From contig NC_057861.1 of assembly GCF_019393635.1 (NCBI RefSeq), positions 361,816,453 through 361,880,452 of the forward strand: 64,000 nucleotides of DNA, read 5' to 3'. The stretch is from Dromiciops gliroides (lineage: Eukaryota > Chordata > Mammalia > Microbiotheria > Microbiotheriidae). Of the stretch, positions 1-10,798 are shown in pieces. How positions within the stretch are numbered: position 1 is the stretch's first letter; each line of letters opens with the position of its first letter. The position numbers were made by a program, and so were the translations under genes. The notes under the pieces were generated by a model. That model worked only from the letters and a program-made list of their open reading frames with translations. It ran no database searches and was not told the origin of the DNA.

Positions 1-236
1 CTGCTCCTTGAAGTTTGGATTTCAGGCTTATCTTCTCCTTTGCTCTGTTCTGGCTCTCTAGGGATTCAGCCTCATGTCTCCACTGGAAGTCTCTCCTATG
101 ATATTGTTGCTTCATTCTCTAAATTCTTCAAGTTACATTTGTTTATTTCTCTACTGTAGTTATTTTTAGGATTCAAGATCAAAGGACTCCCTGACAGTCT
201 CTGGGATCATCTATTGTCACATGTAGTCACAGGCTC

Positions 237-415
237 AAATGATCATAGTTCTACAGCAGGAAGGGACCTTAAAGGACATTTAGCCTAATTCCCTTATATT
301 TTAGATAGGAAACTGAGTCCCAGAGAGGTTCAGTAACTTGCTCATGGTCACACAGGTAGTGGTTAACAGGCCCAGTATTTCAATTGATGTCCTCTGATTC
401 CAAACCCGCCTCAAT
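237..415 (+). mobile_element. MIR/MAR1-type CORE-SINE fragment
   Basis: The order of motifs is that of the MIR superfamily: a GGAAGGGACCTTA block, then GAAACTGAGTCCCAGAGAGG, then GGTCACACAG followed by a closing block. The copy is clearly diverged. Several more copies follow in the window with the same order. Confidence 0.75.
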
Positions 416-440
416 TTTAAAATATTTTCTAGCCCTTGAA

Positions 441-591
441 TTTTTTTTTTTTTTTAGTGAGGCAATTGGGGTTAAGTGACTTGCCCAGGGTTACACAGCT
501 AGTAAGTGTTAAGTGTCTGAGGTCAGATTTGAACTCAGGTACTCCTGACTCCAGGGCCGGTGCTTTATCTACTGCGCCACCTAGCTGCCCC
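441..591 (-). mobile_element. tRNA-derived SINE, type B
   Basis: Complete copy read on the minus strand: the T-run at 441 is the A-tail and the head ends at 591. An 11-bp target-site duplication TAGCCCTTGAA lies at 430-440 and 592-602, so the insertion is precise. Confidence 0.95.
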
Positions 592-602
592 TAGCCCTTG
601 AA

Positions 603-1085
603 TATTAATTTCCTATGAAGTATTTCAAAATTACATTTTCTATATATGAAAACATTTCTGTTCTGTTGCTTGAACAGATGGACATTTCCTCAACAACTTT
701 TAAACTTGATTTAAATTTATAATTATAGCCATATATGTATGTTTAAAAAAAAAAGCTGGGGCTAAAATAAAGAAATTAATTTTTTATTTCCATGTCACTG
801 GACCAATCTTTTAAGAGATAGAAAGAGAATAAAAAGAAATAGGTTTGATTGAACTTCATAGTTTAGAAAAATCATAATTTATAAGTAGACAGGATTCATT
901 AGAAGAAATGACATGAAATATAGACAGTCCAACCCCTGAGTGATCAAGTTAACACATTTATGGTTTTGATGGTGAAAATCAGGACTTCAAATGGGTAAAT
1001 TATACAGGAGAATTGTGGTGTTGTCCTGGCTTGGGCCTGCCTTTCTTCCACAGCTAAAGGGGTCAGGAAGAGAACTTTTTGCCTT
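603..1085. other. No recognisable feature
   Basis: AT-rich unique-looking sequence. I see no open frame of interest, repeat head or RNA gene here. Confidence 0.5.
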
Positions 1086-1385
1086 GTTCTAGCTTAAGTG
1101 ACTCCCTCATGCCTATAGGATAAGATAAAAACTTCTCTGTTTGGATTTTTAAAACTCTTCAGAATCTGGCATCCATTTACCTTTCTAGACTTACTGTACC
1201 TCATTTTTTTTCACACACTCTATGTTCCAACCAAATTGTTCTGCTGCCTGTTGTGGCTACATGTCTTTCCATGTGCCATTTCCATGACTTTGAACAGACT
1301 GTTCCCTATGCCTGGAGCATATTCCCTTCTCACCTCCATTTCATGAAATCCCTGGCTTCAAAGCTCAGTTCAAGAATCAATGCGG

Positions 1386-1535
1386 GAGGAGCAGATAGGT
1401 GGCACAGTGGATAGAGCACCGGCCCTGGATTCAGGAGGACCTGAGTTCAAATCTGGCCTCAGACACTTGACACTTACTAGCTGTGTGACCCTGGGCAAGT
1501 CACTTAACCCCAATTGACTCACCAAAAAAAAAAAA
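1386..1535 (+). mobile_element. tRNA-derived SINE, type B-like hybrid
   Basis: The head is slightly damaged (GCAGATAGGTGG) and the tail is CAATTGACTCACC plus an A-run. It has type B GGATAGAGCAC but type A GGATTCAGG. It shares the flanking motif AGAATCAATG (1372 and about 1695) with the next SINE, so the two form a compound insertion in the L2. Confidence 0.9.
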
Positions 1536-1552
1536 GGAATCTTAGACTTATT

Positions 1553-1695
1553 GGGGCAGCTAGGTGGCAAAGTAGATCAAGCACTGGCCTTGGATTCAGG
1601 AGGACCTGAGTTCAAATCCAGCCTGATACTTGACACTAGTTGTGTGACCCTGGGCAAATCACTTAACCCCCACTGCCCTGCAAAAAAAAAAAAAA
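1553..1695 (+). mobile_element. tRNA-derived SINE, type A, diverged
   Basis: The copy carries several substitutions and a small deletion in the middle (GATACTTGACACTAG). It lies 17 bp behind the preceding SINE. Confidence 0.9.
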
Positions 1696-1960
1696 GAATC
1701 AATGCAGAAAAAAAAGAATCAATGTGTATGAAAAAATGAACCCCCAGATGCTACTGCCTTTCCACCAAAATTACTTGGTATATATGTTTTATATTTAATT
1801 TCCTATGTACTTGTTGTCTCCCCTCCTCCAGTAAAAAGTAAGCTCCTAAAGTTTAGGGTGTGAATAATTTCATTTTAATCTTTGTATACCCCAGCTCCTG
1901 CCACAGTGCCTAGCATATAGTAGGCACTTAATATGTGTGTATGGTTGAATTAAATTACAT

Positions 1961-2354
1961 TGTCATGTACTTTATATTCTTGAGCCTTTTGTATAAAAAC
2001 TTCTCAGGTATCCCTCTCAGGTTTGGCCTTTGGAATCACTGACATCTACTCTCTTTTATCCAGTTCTGTTTTCTACTCCTCCAAGGCCTATTTCTTGAGT
2101 GTGAACAAATGGGAAAGGTGGGCTGGCAGGTAGGGCAATATTTCACCCTAGCCTTCATATTAGATGAAGCTTTTTGTGTATCAACATGCTGGTGGGACTA
2201 TGTAGGAAAAAAGGGGACAAATCCCTCTCTGGAGAGGAGTAAGAACTAAAGGCTTTCACTTCAACTGCCAGCGAGAAATCTATTTTGTGCAAATCACTCA
2301 CTATTAATGATTGCACATGTTACAATAAAGCGTAAAAAAAAAACCATTGAATCA
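1961..2354. other. No recognisable feature
   Basis: Apart from the ragged end of the L2 element I see no coding, RNA or repeat signal. Confidence 0.45.
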
Positions 2355-2507
2355 GGGGCAGCTAGGTGGCACAGTGGATAAAGCACCAGGCCTGGATTCA
2401 GGAGAACCTGAGTTCAAATCTGGCCTCAGACACTTGACATGTATCAGCTGTGTGACCCTGGGCAAGTCACTTAACCCTCATGGCCCCCCACCTCCCCCCA
2501 AAAAAAA
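2355..2507 (+). mobile_element. tRNA-derived SINE, type A
   Basis: Full-length copy with a C-rich tail junction and a short A-run. A short target-site duplication ATTGAATC is visible on both sides (about 2346 and 2507). Confidence 0.92.
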
Positions 2508-2514
2508 TTGAATC

Positions 2515-2630
2515 CCAGAATCTTAAGAACTTGAGACTTGGAAGAAATCTTAGAGAACATCCAATCTAAATCTCCCATTTTGCAGAAGAAGAAACTAAGG
2601 TTCCAACATTTACTAGGTCATTCTCTAGTA
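2515..2630 (+). mobile_element. MIR/MAR1-type fragment
   Basis: The block GGAAGAAATCTTAGAGAACA followed by GCAGAAGAAGAAACTAAGG is a worn MIR-type core. The far end is lost. Confidence 0.5.
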
Positions 2631-3471
2631 AATTCTCTTCATCATGGTATGGGCATGACTTTGGACTCTGGAAGGTTATGCAAGAGCAGAATTCTTTCTG
2701 TCCTAGAATTCTTCCCAGCTGAGCTCCAGAAAATTCTATTGCTCAGCTAGAAAGAATTTGGATATGGATCTGGTAATGTGCTATGTGTTTATCTAAGGAC
2801 TGACCTAGCTAAATGCAGAGAGGCTCATCCACCACCAGGTTTTCCATAGAATAGTGGATCTTTTAGCTACAACAATACTTGAAAATTTCTAAGTTGTAGA
2901 GGTATCATGGAAGAACAGCTTTAGAGTTGTGTGGTAAAAAGTGTTACAGATTGCATAACTACCTCAACCCTCTATTAGAAGTCTAAGGATATAAAGGAGG
3001 GAATGTAATGGAATTTATTAATTTGATCATTGACAATGCTATGCTAAGGTTTAGTAAAAATACAGCAATTCAAACAGTTAAAGAAGATAATCCAGCTTTC
3101 CAGACCAGAGTCCAGAAACCAGTTTTTCCAGACCAGAATCCAGACCAGAGTCCAGAATGCAGTTTCCTCCTGATGACATCTTACCACTTCAAGAAGACAA
3201 GAGAACTCAGAGACTTTATATGTTTTGTTAGTTTTTACTATCTCCTTTCTGTTATAATATACACTATCTGTAACATGTACTCTCTGCAGAGGCTCTCCCT
3301 TTGCAAGACTAATGTCAAAGCGTCGGTTCATGAGGACAAAAAAAATCGCCCCTCTGGACAAAACTTTCCTCTCTTCCTTTTCTATATTGTTGTTCACATA
3401 TTATTAGCTAGCAATAGTTATTATATTCTTTTTACTGTTCCGTCAAGGAAATATTTTGTTTCTTGAGGAAC

Positions 3472-3483
3472 AAAAGGGGGGAA
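3472..3483 (+). promoter_or_regulatory. Polypurine tract of ERV copy 1
   Basis: An AAAAGGGGGGAA run directly precedes the TG of the 3' LTR. This is the plus-strand primer arrangement of retroviruses. A related purine motif (AAAGGAGGGAATG) occurs about 480 bp upstream near 2994. Confidence 0.8.
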
Positions 3484-4031
3484 TGTGGTAAAAAGTTTTA
3501 ACAGTCAGTTAGATAATGGAGAGATGCCAGTTTTTTTTAGGACCACCCTTTTGGGGAGGAGACCAACAGCATGAGCTACGCACACCAGTCCGCCTGCGAC
3601 GCACGCCAGATTGCCTGCTGAGCACTCGACTTCCGGGGTGCGAGCTTAAAAGGCAAGGAGAGAATGGAAGTGGGGCCTTTTTTCCTGCTCCGCTGGTCTC
3701 CTGGCTGCACTGCACAGACAGACGCGGACTGGAGTTTGACTCGGCCCGGCTCTCAGTTAATAGCACTCGCTTGACTTGGTCTCTATCCCCAAAGGTGGCC
3801 TTGGGTTTTGGTGAGTTTTATACAGAATATAGACTAAGCCTAGACTTAAGACGATTTGTATTGTATTTCTACTTTCCTATCCTTCTAATCAACATCACCT
3901 TGTGACTACCATACAATAAAAGGTCTATCTAGAAAACCAGAAGCTTCTTTCATTTACTAGTCTGGGAGATAAATTAAGGGAAAGGTTAAGTAGGGTAGAT
4001 TTATGATCTAATATCCAATTTTAATCTCACA
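3484..4031 (+). repeat. 3' LTR of ERV copy 1
   Basis: The LTR is 548 bp, TG to CA. A GC-rich stretch (about 3570-3760) carries a TATA-like CTTAAAAGG, and AATAAA lies at about 3914, which gives a rough U3/R/U5 order. The right half (GAGTTTTATA onward) matches the LTR of copy 2, while the left half differs strongly. Confidence 0.8.
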
Positions 4032-4383
4032 GTTGAAAGGACCCTCAGAATCCATCTAGTCCAACCCCATCATTTTCCAGATGAGGAATTTGAGAATCAG
4101 AGATGTTAAATGTCTCGCCTCCTGTCATACATCTTGTAAGCGTCAGAGGTAGGATTTGAATCCAAGTCTTTCTGACTCCAGCCTCAGCACTCCATCCACT
4201 TCACCACCCTGCATCCTGATGCAATCTGTGTCACTTCAGGAAATACCTAAATGGAAGAAATTATAGATCCTTTGATAGAATTAGATCAGAGCTAGATCAT
4301 AGAATGTGGGATTTGGGAGATACCTTGGGTATCATTTAGTTCAATGTTCTCATGGAATAAATGACTAGCTAGAGAGGTGACAT

Positions 4384-4575
4384 GGGGGCATTAGAGTGAT
4401 GGGCCTGGAGTTGTAACCCCAATTGTTTCAGTTTCCTCATCTGTAAATTGAGCTGGAGAAGGAAATGGCAGACTATTCCAGTATCTCTAGATAGACCCCA
4501 AATGGGGTCACTAAGAATCAAACATGACTGAAAAATGACTGAAAAAAGACTGAATGACAACAGCAACAAAAAAAC
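4384..4575 (+). mobile_element. RTE-tailed tRNA-SINE, internally deleted
   Basis: The tail blocks GAGCTGGAGAAGGAAATGGC, CCCAAATGGGGTCAC and GACTGAATGACAACA define this SINE class. Most of the tRNA-like head is deleted. Three further copies lie at 11508, 37673 and 43205 (minus). Confidence 0.75.
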
Positions 4576-4601
4576 ACAAGAGAGATGAAATAATTTTTGC
4601 C

Positions 4602-4606
4602 AATAA

Positions 4607-4652
<46 letters not shown>

Positions 4653-4658
4653 GAATGA

Positions 4659-4741
<83 letters not shown>
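4602..4741 (+). repeat. (TAGA)n microsatellite
   Basis: Two long TAGA tracts are separated by a short ATGAATGAATAG interruption near 4650-4661. The run produces repetitive open frames on the minus strand that are not genes. Confidence 0.98.
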
Positions 4742-4742
<1 letters not shown>

Positions 4743-4820
4743 AGACAGGGTCACACAGCTGGTTAGTGGCAGGGCCAGGATTAGAATTCAGCACCTTTTC
4801 TATTAAACCAATATTCTAAG

Positions 4821-5682
4821 AAATGGTCAAAGGATATGAACAGGCAGTTTTCAGATAAAGAAATTAAAGCTATCTCTAGTCATACAAAAAATGTTCCAAA
4901 TCACTATTGATTAGAGAAATTCAAATTAAAACAACTCTGAGATCCCACCTTATACCTATCAGATTGGTTAGTATGACAAAAAAAGAAAAATTATGAATAT
5001 TGGAGAAGATGTGGGAGAAACTGGAACACTAAAGCATTCTTGGTGGAGTTGTGCACTGATCCAACCATCCTGGAGACCAATTTGGAATTATACCCAAAGG
5101 GCTATAAAACTGTGCATACCCTTTGACCCAGAAATACCACTATTGGTCTGTATCCAAAAAAGAGAAAAGGACTCACATGTACACAAATATTTATAGCAGT
5201 TCTTTTTGTGGTGGCAAAGAATTAGAAATTGAGGGGATGTCTTTCAACTGGGTAATGGCTAAACAAGTTGTGGTTTGTGAATGTAATAGAATACTATTGT
5301 ACTATAAGAAATGATGAGCAGGAAGATTTCAGAAAAACCTGAGAAGACTTACATTAACTGATGCTGAGTGAAGTAAACAGAACCAGGAGAACATTATACA
5401 CTGTAACAGTGACATTATGTGAGGATCAACTGTGATAGACTTAGCTCTTCTCAGCTATACAATGATCTAAGATAATTTCAAAAGACTCAGGATGGAAAAT
5501 GCTTTCCACATCCAGAAAAAGAACTATAAAATCTGAAATGCAGATGGAAGCATACTATTTTCACTTTATTCATTGTTCTTTCTTTTCTTTCTTGTGGTTT
5601 TCCCTTTTTGTTCTCATTCTTCTTTCACAACATGATTAATGTGGGAATTTAAAAACTTTTATTTAATTAAAAAACAACAACA
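4821..5682 (+). mobile_element. L1 3' end, 5'-truncated
   Basis: The copy holds the end of L1 ORF2 (from the GGATATGAACAGGCAG block) and the 3' UTR with CACATCCAGAAAAAG and TTCTTTCACAACATGA. It is flanked by CAATATTCTA(A/G)G at 4809-4820 and 5683-5694, a 12-bp target-site duplication. The reading frame is broken by stops. Confidence 0.9.
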
Positions 5683-5832
5683 ACAATATTCTAGGATCTT
5701 TTTCTAAATCTCCTCATCACTTCCCAGATTCAAATATACTTTACATCAAGTGATGCCTCCAATGCACAATAACTATCTATATTAAGGACACATCATATTA
5801 CATGATAGAGATAGCTACTATAAACATAAATA

Positions 5833-5993
5833 GGGCAGCTAGATGGCGCAGTGGATAAAGCACTGGCCTTGGATTCAGGAGGACCTGAGTTCAAATCCAG
5901 CCTCAGACACTTGACACTTAACTAGCTGTGTGACCCTGGGCAAGTCACTTAACCCTCATTGCCCCGCAAAACAAAAACAAAAACAAAAACAAC
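5833..5993 (+). mobile_element. tRNA-derived SINE, type A
   Basis: The copy has a (CAAAAA)n tail and a perfect duplication TAAACATAAATA at 5821-5832 and about 5994. Confidence 0.95.
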
Positions 5994-6149
5994 TAAACAT
6001 AAATACACATATAAAAGAATAGAAAGGGTTGCCTTGGTCTTCTGTTCTATACATAGGTAAATTAAATACTGATAGGCTGGTCTGATTACTGACATATAGT
6101 AACGTAGAAACTTAATCATTCTGAAACTTCTGGTTCATCTGGATGAAAG

Positions 6150-6618
6150 CTTTTCACAACCTAGTTCCTTTCTACCTTTCCCAGTCTTCTTACACATTAC
6201 TCCTGGGGGCAGCTAGGTGGCACAGTGGATAAAGCACTGGCCCTGGATTCAGGAGGACCTGAGTTCAAATCTGGCCTCAGACACTTGACACTTACTAGCG
6301 TGTGACCCTGGGCAAGTCACTTAACCCTCATTGCCCCGAGCAAAAAAAAAATTACTCCTGTCCCGATATCATTAAACTCTTGCTCTATCATCAATAAGCA
6401 ATTTATATCAATGCATTACTCCTGTCCACTCAGTCTATGGCCTAGCCATCCAGGTTTGCTCACTCTTCCTCACACATGACCCTGTATCTCCCATTTCTGT
6501 GTCTCTGTACAGGCTGTTCTCCATGCTTGGGATGCTCCCCCTCATCACTTCTATCTCTTGGAATCCATGGTTTCCTTCAAAACTCAGTTCAAGAGCCAAC
6601 TTCTCCCTCCACAACCTC
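6150..6618 (+). mobile_element. L2 LINE fragment, split by a SINE
   Basis: The string of blocks CACAACCTAGTTCCTTTCTA, CTCCATGCTTGGGATGCTCC and AAAACTCAGTTCAAGAGCC matches the C-terminal L2 coding region. A SINE interrupts it at 6206-6350. Confidence 0.7.
6206..6350 (+). mobile_element. tRNA-derived SINE, type A
   Basis: Perfect ATTACTCCTG duplication at about 6196 and 6351, inside the L2 fragment. Confidence 0.95.
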
Positions 6619-6749
6619 CATTTGAAGATGATGTAGATTATGAAATATGAAGAGAAAATAGCTGGTGAGATGAAAGTTCAAGGACCTAGTAATTTTAAAG
6701 ATTTATTTTTTGCATAATTCCTTTTTTCAGGCCTAGTTTTTCTATACTT

Positions 6750-6858
6750 TTTTTTTGCTTGTGTTTTTTTTTTGGGGGGGGGGCAATGAGGGTTAAGTGA
6801 CTTGCCCAGGGTCACACAGCTAGTAAGTGTCAAGTATTGAACTACCTACCTGCCCCCT
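6750..6858 (-). mobile_element. tRNA-derived SINE, type A, internally deleted
   Basis: The tail and the core up to GTAAGTGTCAAGT are present. The next stretch jumps straight to CTACCTGCCCC at the head. The flanking TCTATACTT repeats are the site duplication. Confidence 0.85.
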
Positions 6859-6891
6859 ATCTATACTTCTTTAAAAAAAAAAGGAGATGTT

Positions 6892-7041
6892 GGGCAGCTA
6901 GGTGGTGCAGTGGATAGAGCACTGGCCCTGGAGTCAGGAGGACCTGAGTTCAAATCCATCTCAGACACTTAACACCTTACTAGCTGTGTGACCCTGGGCA
7001 AGTCACTTAAACCCAATTGCCTCACCAAAAAAAAAAAAAAA
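6892..7041 (+). mobile_element. tRNA-derived SINE, type B
   Basis: Near-complete copy inside the left inverted-repeat arm. AGGAGATGTT before it and AGAGATGTTT after it give an imperfect site duplication. Confidence 0.93.
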
Positions 7042-7132
7042 AGAGATGTTTAGCAGAATCTTGAGCTCTGGACAGTGAGCTACTTTTTTCACAGCTAGCC
7101 TCTGATTTCATGAAGCATCAAGGTCATCTTTA

Positions 7133-7294
7133 TTTTTGTTTTGTTTGTTTGTTTTTTTGCGGGGCAATGGGGGTTAAGTGACTTGCCCAGGGTCACACAG
7201 CTAGTAAGTGTTAAGTGTCTGAGGCTGGATTTGAACTCGGGTACTCCTGAATCCAGGGCCAGTGCTTTAACCACTGCGCCATCTAGCTGCCCCC
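7133..7294 (-). mobile_element. tRNA-derived SINE, type A
   Basis: A 14-bp perfect duplication CAAGGTCATCTTTA lies at 7119-7132 and 7295-7308. This is the third SINE in the left inverted-repeat arm. Confidence 0.95.
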
Positions 7295-7739
7295 CAAGGT
7301 CATCTTTAAATGTGAGCTTTTGTAATTACAACACTTAAAACATTGAACTGCATTGAAAATACAATACAACATAGATAATGCTCATTTGTGGGTTTCCAAG
7401 TCGACATGGGGCCCAAGGATTTGTTTCTATTTGAGTTTGACACCACTGCAGCAGAGCATAAGGTTTGTTTATTGTTTTTTACCCCTCTCTCTTGGCTACA
7501 TGACTGGCCCACCTCTTTTCCTGGTCATATTTGATGTTGAGTGACATAATTTACTGTTTTTCTCACGCACACTGTATTTCTTTATTGGGTATATGTTATA
7601 GCCTCTTTACTACCCATCATGTGCCTCTGCTTCCCATTTTGGTTGACCCGTTGTTTGAATTTTTTAGACTTCATAGCCATACTGGAGCAAGAACAACCTT
7701 GTATTCATTGTGTGTGTGAGTCACATACACACATATCTC

Positions 7740-7945
7740 AGGGGAATGCCATATACTATGTATGTATATATACATTCTATAGAATATATATGATATATGT
7801 ATAATATAATGTACATATTATATACATAGTATATGCTGTTCCCATTAGACTGTAGATGTTCTAGTACTATACTATATAATTTGTGTGTACAATACAATGT
7901 ACATATTATATATTCACACATATAGTATATGTTGATATATATAAA
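7740..7945. repeat. AT-rich (TATA)n low-complexity tract
   Basis: Degenerate TA/ATAC repeats within an L2 3' end. The short open frames here are compositional artefacts. Confidence 0.85.
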
Positions 7946-8040
7946 CTTGTTGAAGCCCTTGAAAGGACTGCCTCCCTTTTGTTTTCCTTAATTCTTGGCA
8001 CAATAGTAGGTCTTTAATAAATGACTTGTTGATTGATCTA
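7830..8040 (+). mobile_element. L2 3' end
   Basis: CCCATTAGACTGTAGATGTT, GGACTGCCTCCCTTTTG and GTAGGTCTTTAATAAATGAC follow the L2 terminal order. AT-rich repeat expansion breaks up the element. It lies in the spacer between the inverted-repeat arms. Confidence 0.65.
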
Positions 8041-8221
8041 TTGACTGAGTCCCACCTACAATGTCCTTTCCATATATTCAAACTAAAAGATAACTGTTCA
8101 GTTTTTAAAAAATCTTTAATTTACCACTTGGTATTTAATTATAACAATTCTTGTAATGCTGTAACAGATGGATAATTTAATTTCCTTTTTGTAATAGTCT
8201 CTTATGCTAATTTAAAAGTAG

Positions 8222-8490
8222 TTTAATGTTTTCAGCTTTGTAACTACAAAAGCTCACATTTAAAGATGACTTTGATGCTCTGTGAAATCCGGGGCTAGTT
8301 GTGAAAAGACTGGCTCATTGTCCAGAACTCAGGATTCTGCTAAACATATCCTTTAAAGGAAAGTATAGATAAACTAGGCCTGAACAAAGTAATTTTGCAA
8401 AACAAATCTTTCAAATTACTAGGTCCTTGAACTTCCATCTCACCATCTGTTTTCTCTTGATGTTTTGTAATCTACCTCAACTTCAAATGC
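8222..8490 (-). repeat. Right arm of an old inverted repeat
   Basis: Reverse complement of the left arm (6620-7345), free of SINEs. The arms would face each other across about 880 bp. Confidence 0.8.
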
Positions 8491-9440
8491 TTGGAAATGC
8501 TCAAAGCCCCAAGTTTCAAAGGACTGGAGAAAAAAGGGAGAAGGAGCCCTTTAGCTGGAAGGGCTTCACCTGTGACTTGTCCAAACTTGTTGCCTTAGAA
8601 GAATGTTAAAGTGATCGAAAATTCAAGGTAAGTCCCTTGCTCTGTTTCAACTAAGCAGAAGTCCAATGAAGAGTCATTAATTCTAAATTTAGAGACAAAG
8701 AAAAACAACAATAAAAACAAAGTTGGTAAACTAAGTCAGGCTCTCTTTACCCACTGCCTGAAGTGTGGCATATAGGTATACCGTATTCATCAGTTAATAT
8801 CTATTCCTAATAACATAGCCTGAAGGCATCATGTAGTGGATCAACTTAACTTCTTTCATAAATGAAGACTGTGGGATTCTGGAGACTAGTTTGGCAAAGG
8901 TTGGGGCAGAGAGCATATTGTCAGTTAATGTTAGTTACAATCGCCTGAATGGGGTTTTCTTAGGAACAAACCAACCAACCAAGAGCATTTGAAAATTTGA
9001 TTTTTGGATAAATTCAGAAAGGAAATAATAAAATTCAAGAAAGTACAACCTATTTTCAAGTTTTTTTGTGATTGTCCAAGCAGTTTTTTCCTCACTGATG
9101 AAAGGAAAGTATATTCTTGTAAAGCCTGCTTTTTATTTTCATCAAACCTAGAGGCAAAAATTAAAAAAAACCTATTTAAGCTCTTTTCTTTTGAAGTGCA
9201 AAACTGATTTTTCTCCCATTTAGAAAATATTTTCACTTAGACTTAGCACTAATCTCCTCATCATAAAATAACATGAAATGAAATACCAACCAAAAAAAAA
9301 CCCAGTTTCCCAAGGAACACATATGAGAAACCTATGCTTGATCATATCTTTTATGTGAGCCCAACAAAAACACATCATCTATATAATATACAAAGCGATC
9401 ACCTTTCTTTAAGTATTTCTACTAACAATTAGTATTCCTA
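8491..9440. other. No recognisable feature
   Basis: Unique-looking sequence. Overlapping open frames on both strands at 8931-9236 show no domain or splice context. Confidence 0.5.
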
Positions 9441-10060
9441 TCCTCCAGTAGGTGGCATGATGAAGTGGGCACACTCTGCTCAGGTCTGAATCTTAGCTTT
9501 GAAATTTAGAAGCTATATGGCCTTGGGGAGGTCATTTAATTTAATTCAGTTCAGTTCAGCATGTAAGGCACCATTCCAAGGTGCAGGGAATATGAAGACA
9601 AGAGGGTTGGGGGACACCCTTTTCCCTGCCCTTGGAGAGCTTACTATGTTCATTTACACAATTAAGGAAATCTATGATTTGAGGAGGGCAAGAGTTCTAG
9701 GGTAGTTTATTTTTTTTTTGTTATTTTGGGGGGGGGTTGCGGGGCAATGGGGGTTAAGTGACTTGCCCAGGGTCACACAGCTAGTAAGTGTCAAGTGTCT
9801 GAGACCGGATTTGAACTCAAGTACTCCTGAATCCAGGACCGGTGCTCTATCCACTGTACCACCTAGCTGCCCCCTCTAGGGTAGTTTAATGCACATAGGT
9901 TCATAAGCCCACCTCAGACACTCACTAGTTATGTGACTTTAGACAAGTCACTCGAATTTTCTTGCAAAGTTATTGTGAGGATCAAATGAGGTAATGTATG
10001 TAAAGGTTTTAGAAACTACAAATCTCTACATAAGTGTTAGTCATTGTTACGAATTACTGA
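9440..10060 (+). mobile_element. Two MIR-type SINE remnants
   Basis: One remnant lies around 9440-9660. A second (9889-10060) has CACCTCAGACACTCACTAG and GTGAGGATCAAATGAGGTAA, the tRNA-SINE/MIR-like layout. A younger SINE separates them. Confidence 0.6.
9710..9874 (-). mobile_element. tRNA-derived SINE, type A
   Basis: Perfect 14-bp duplication TCTAGGGTAGTTTA at 9696-9709 and 9875-9888. The poly-T start contains a run of G from tail slippage. Confidence 0.95.
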
Positions 10061-10216
10061 CTAACACTGTTACTAATGACACATATCATTAATAGCAGCA
10101 GCCAATAGCAGTAGTAACAGTCATGGTGGTAAGAGTGGACATGAGGGGATCAAGAAGGGCTTGCCATAGCCTTGAGCCTTGAAGGAAGGGAAGGATTCTA
10201 AGAAGTAGAGGTGAGA

Positions 10217-10362
10217 GGGCAGCTAGGTGGCGCAGTGAATAAAACACTGGTCTTGGATTCAGGAGGACCTGAGTTCAAATCCAGCCTCATACACTTGACA
10301 CTTAACTAGCTGTGTGACCTGGGTGAGTCACTTAACCCTCATTGCCCTGCAAAAAAACAAAA
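10217..10362 (+). mobile_element. tRNA-derived SINE, type A
   Basis: Flanked by imperfect AGAAGTAG-containing duplications (about 10201 and 10368) in the uncertain repeat. Confidence 0.9.
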
Positions 10363-10798
10363 GAAGAAGAAGTAGCGGCAGTGAGAAGAGAGTGTTACAC
10401 TTATGGGGGTCAGACTGGTGGGAGGCAGAATGCTTACTTAGGGGAACAGCAAACAGGTCAGTTTGGATGGAATGAAGAACACATGAAGGGAAAAAATGTG
10501 AAATAAATCTTCAGTTGTCAGGAGCCACACTGTGAAGGAATTTAAATGCCATGCTGAAGAGTTGGTGCCTCATCTCAGAGGCAATGGGGAGCCACTGAAG
10601 CTACTTGATCAGGAGAGTGACATGGTCAGAGCTATTCATGGGGAAGAGTATGTTGGCACCTATATAAAGGATAAATTGGAATTGTGAGGCACTGGAATCA
10701 GAATGATTAATGAGGAGGCTATTACAATGGTTCAAGTGAGAAGAGGTTAGGGCTGGAAATAGGATGGTGGCTATGTGCATGTAAAGAAGGGAAGGGAT

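Larger units (their letters stand above)
1086..1960 (+). mobile_element. L2 LINE 3' portion, split by two SINEs
   Basis: The segments 1086-1371 and 1740-1960 are the decayed C-terminal coding and 3' end of an L2 element. The closing block with AGTGCCTAGCATATAGTAGG is the typical L2 terminus. Two tRNA-SINEs sit between the halves. Confidence 0.75.
2930..4031 (+). mobile_element. Deleted endogenous retrovirus, copy 1
   Basis: The element starts TGTGGTAAAA and ends TCTCACA. It is flanked by a 4-bp duplication GTTG (2926-2929 and 4032-4035), the size typical of gammaretrovirus-like (class I) ERVs. The 5' LTR is reduced to about 14 bp fused to internal sequence. The primer-binding site, gag, pol and most or all of env are missing. 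What remains is about 540 bp of internal DNA, a polypurine tract and one complete 3' LTR. The internal part is a clear homologue of copy 2 at 26589. An open frame over 3008-3466 resembles the one in copy 2 over its first part, but the frames diverge after that and I do not recognise a retroviral protein in it. The 5' break probably arose through short homology between the LTR start and an internal GTGGTAAGAAGT-like motif that copy 2 keeps. Confidence 0.85.
2890..4225 (+). mobile_element. MIR/MAR1-type SINE split by a provirus
   Basis: The flanks 2890-2929 and 4036-4225 join into one MIR-type SINE: AGCTTTAGAGTTG on the left continues as AAAGGACCCTCAGAATCC on the right, followed by the core and GGATTTGAATCC. 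The deleted ERV (2930-4031) therefore landed inside an older SINE, which makes the site duplication easy to read. Confidence 0.8.
4260..4800 (+). mobile_element. MIR/MAR1-type SINE, split
   Basis: A left part (4260-4375) with TAGATCATAGAATGTGGGA and a right part (4745-4800) with GGGTCACACAGCTGG belong to one old SINE. The RTE-tailed SINE and the TAGA microsatellite lie between them. Confidence 0.55.
6620..7345 (+). repeat. Left arm of an old inverted repeat
   Basis: After removing three SINEs, about 270 bp of this arm matches the reverse complement of 8222-8490, at roughly 85% by eye. Shared blocks include AGTTCAAGGACCTAGTAATT, TCAGGCCTAGTTT and CATCTTTAAATGTGAGC. I do not recognise the unit as a known transposon. 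Confidence 0.8.

Noticed and set aside
3008..3466. 152-codon frame in ERV copy 1
   Set aside because: It resembles copy 2 only in its first third, shifts frame afterwards and shows no retroviral domain. Kept as a remark, not as a CDS.
4369..4794. Long minus-strand open frames with repeated Y-L-S-I units
   Set aside because: They are direct translation of the TAGA microsatellite.
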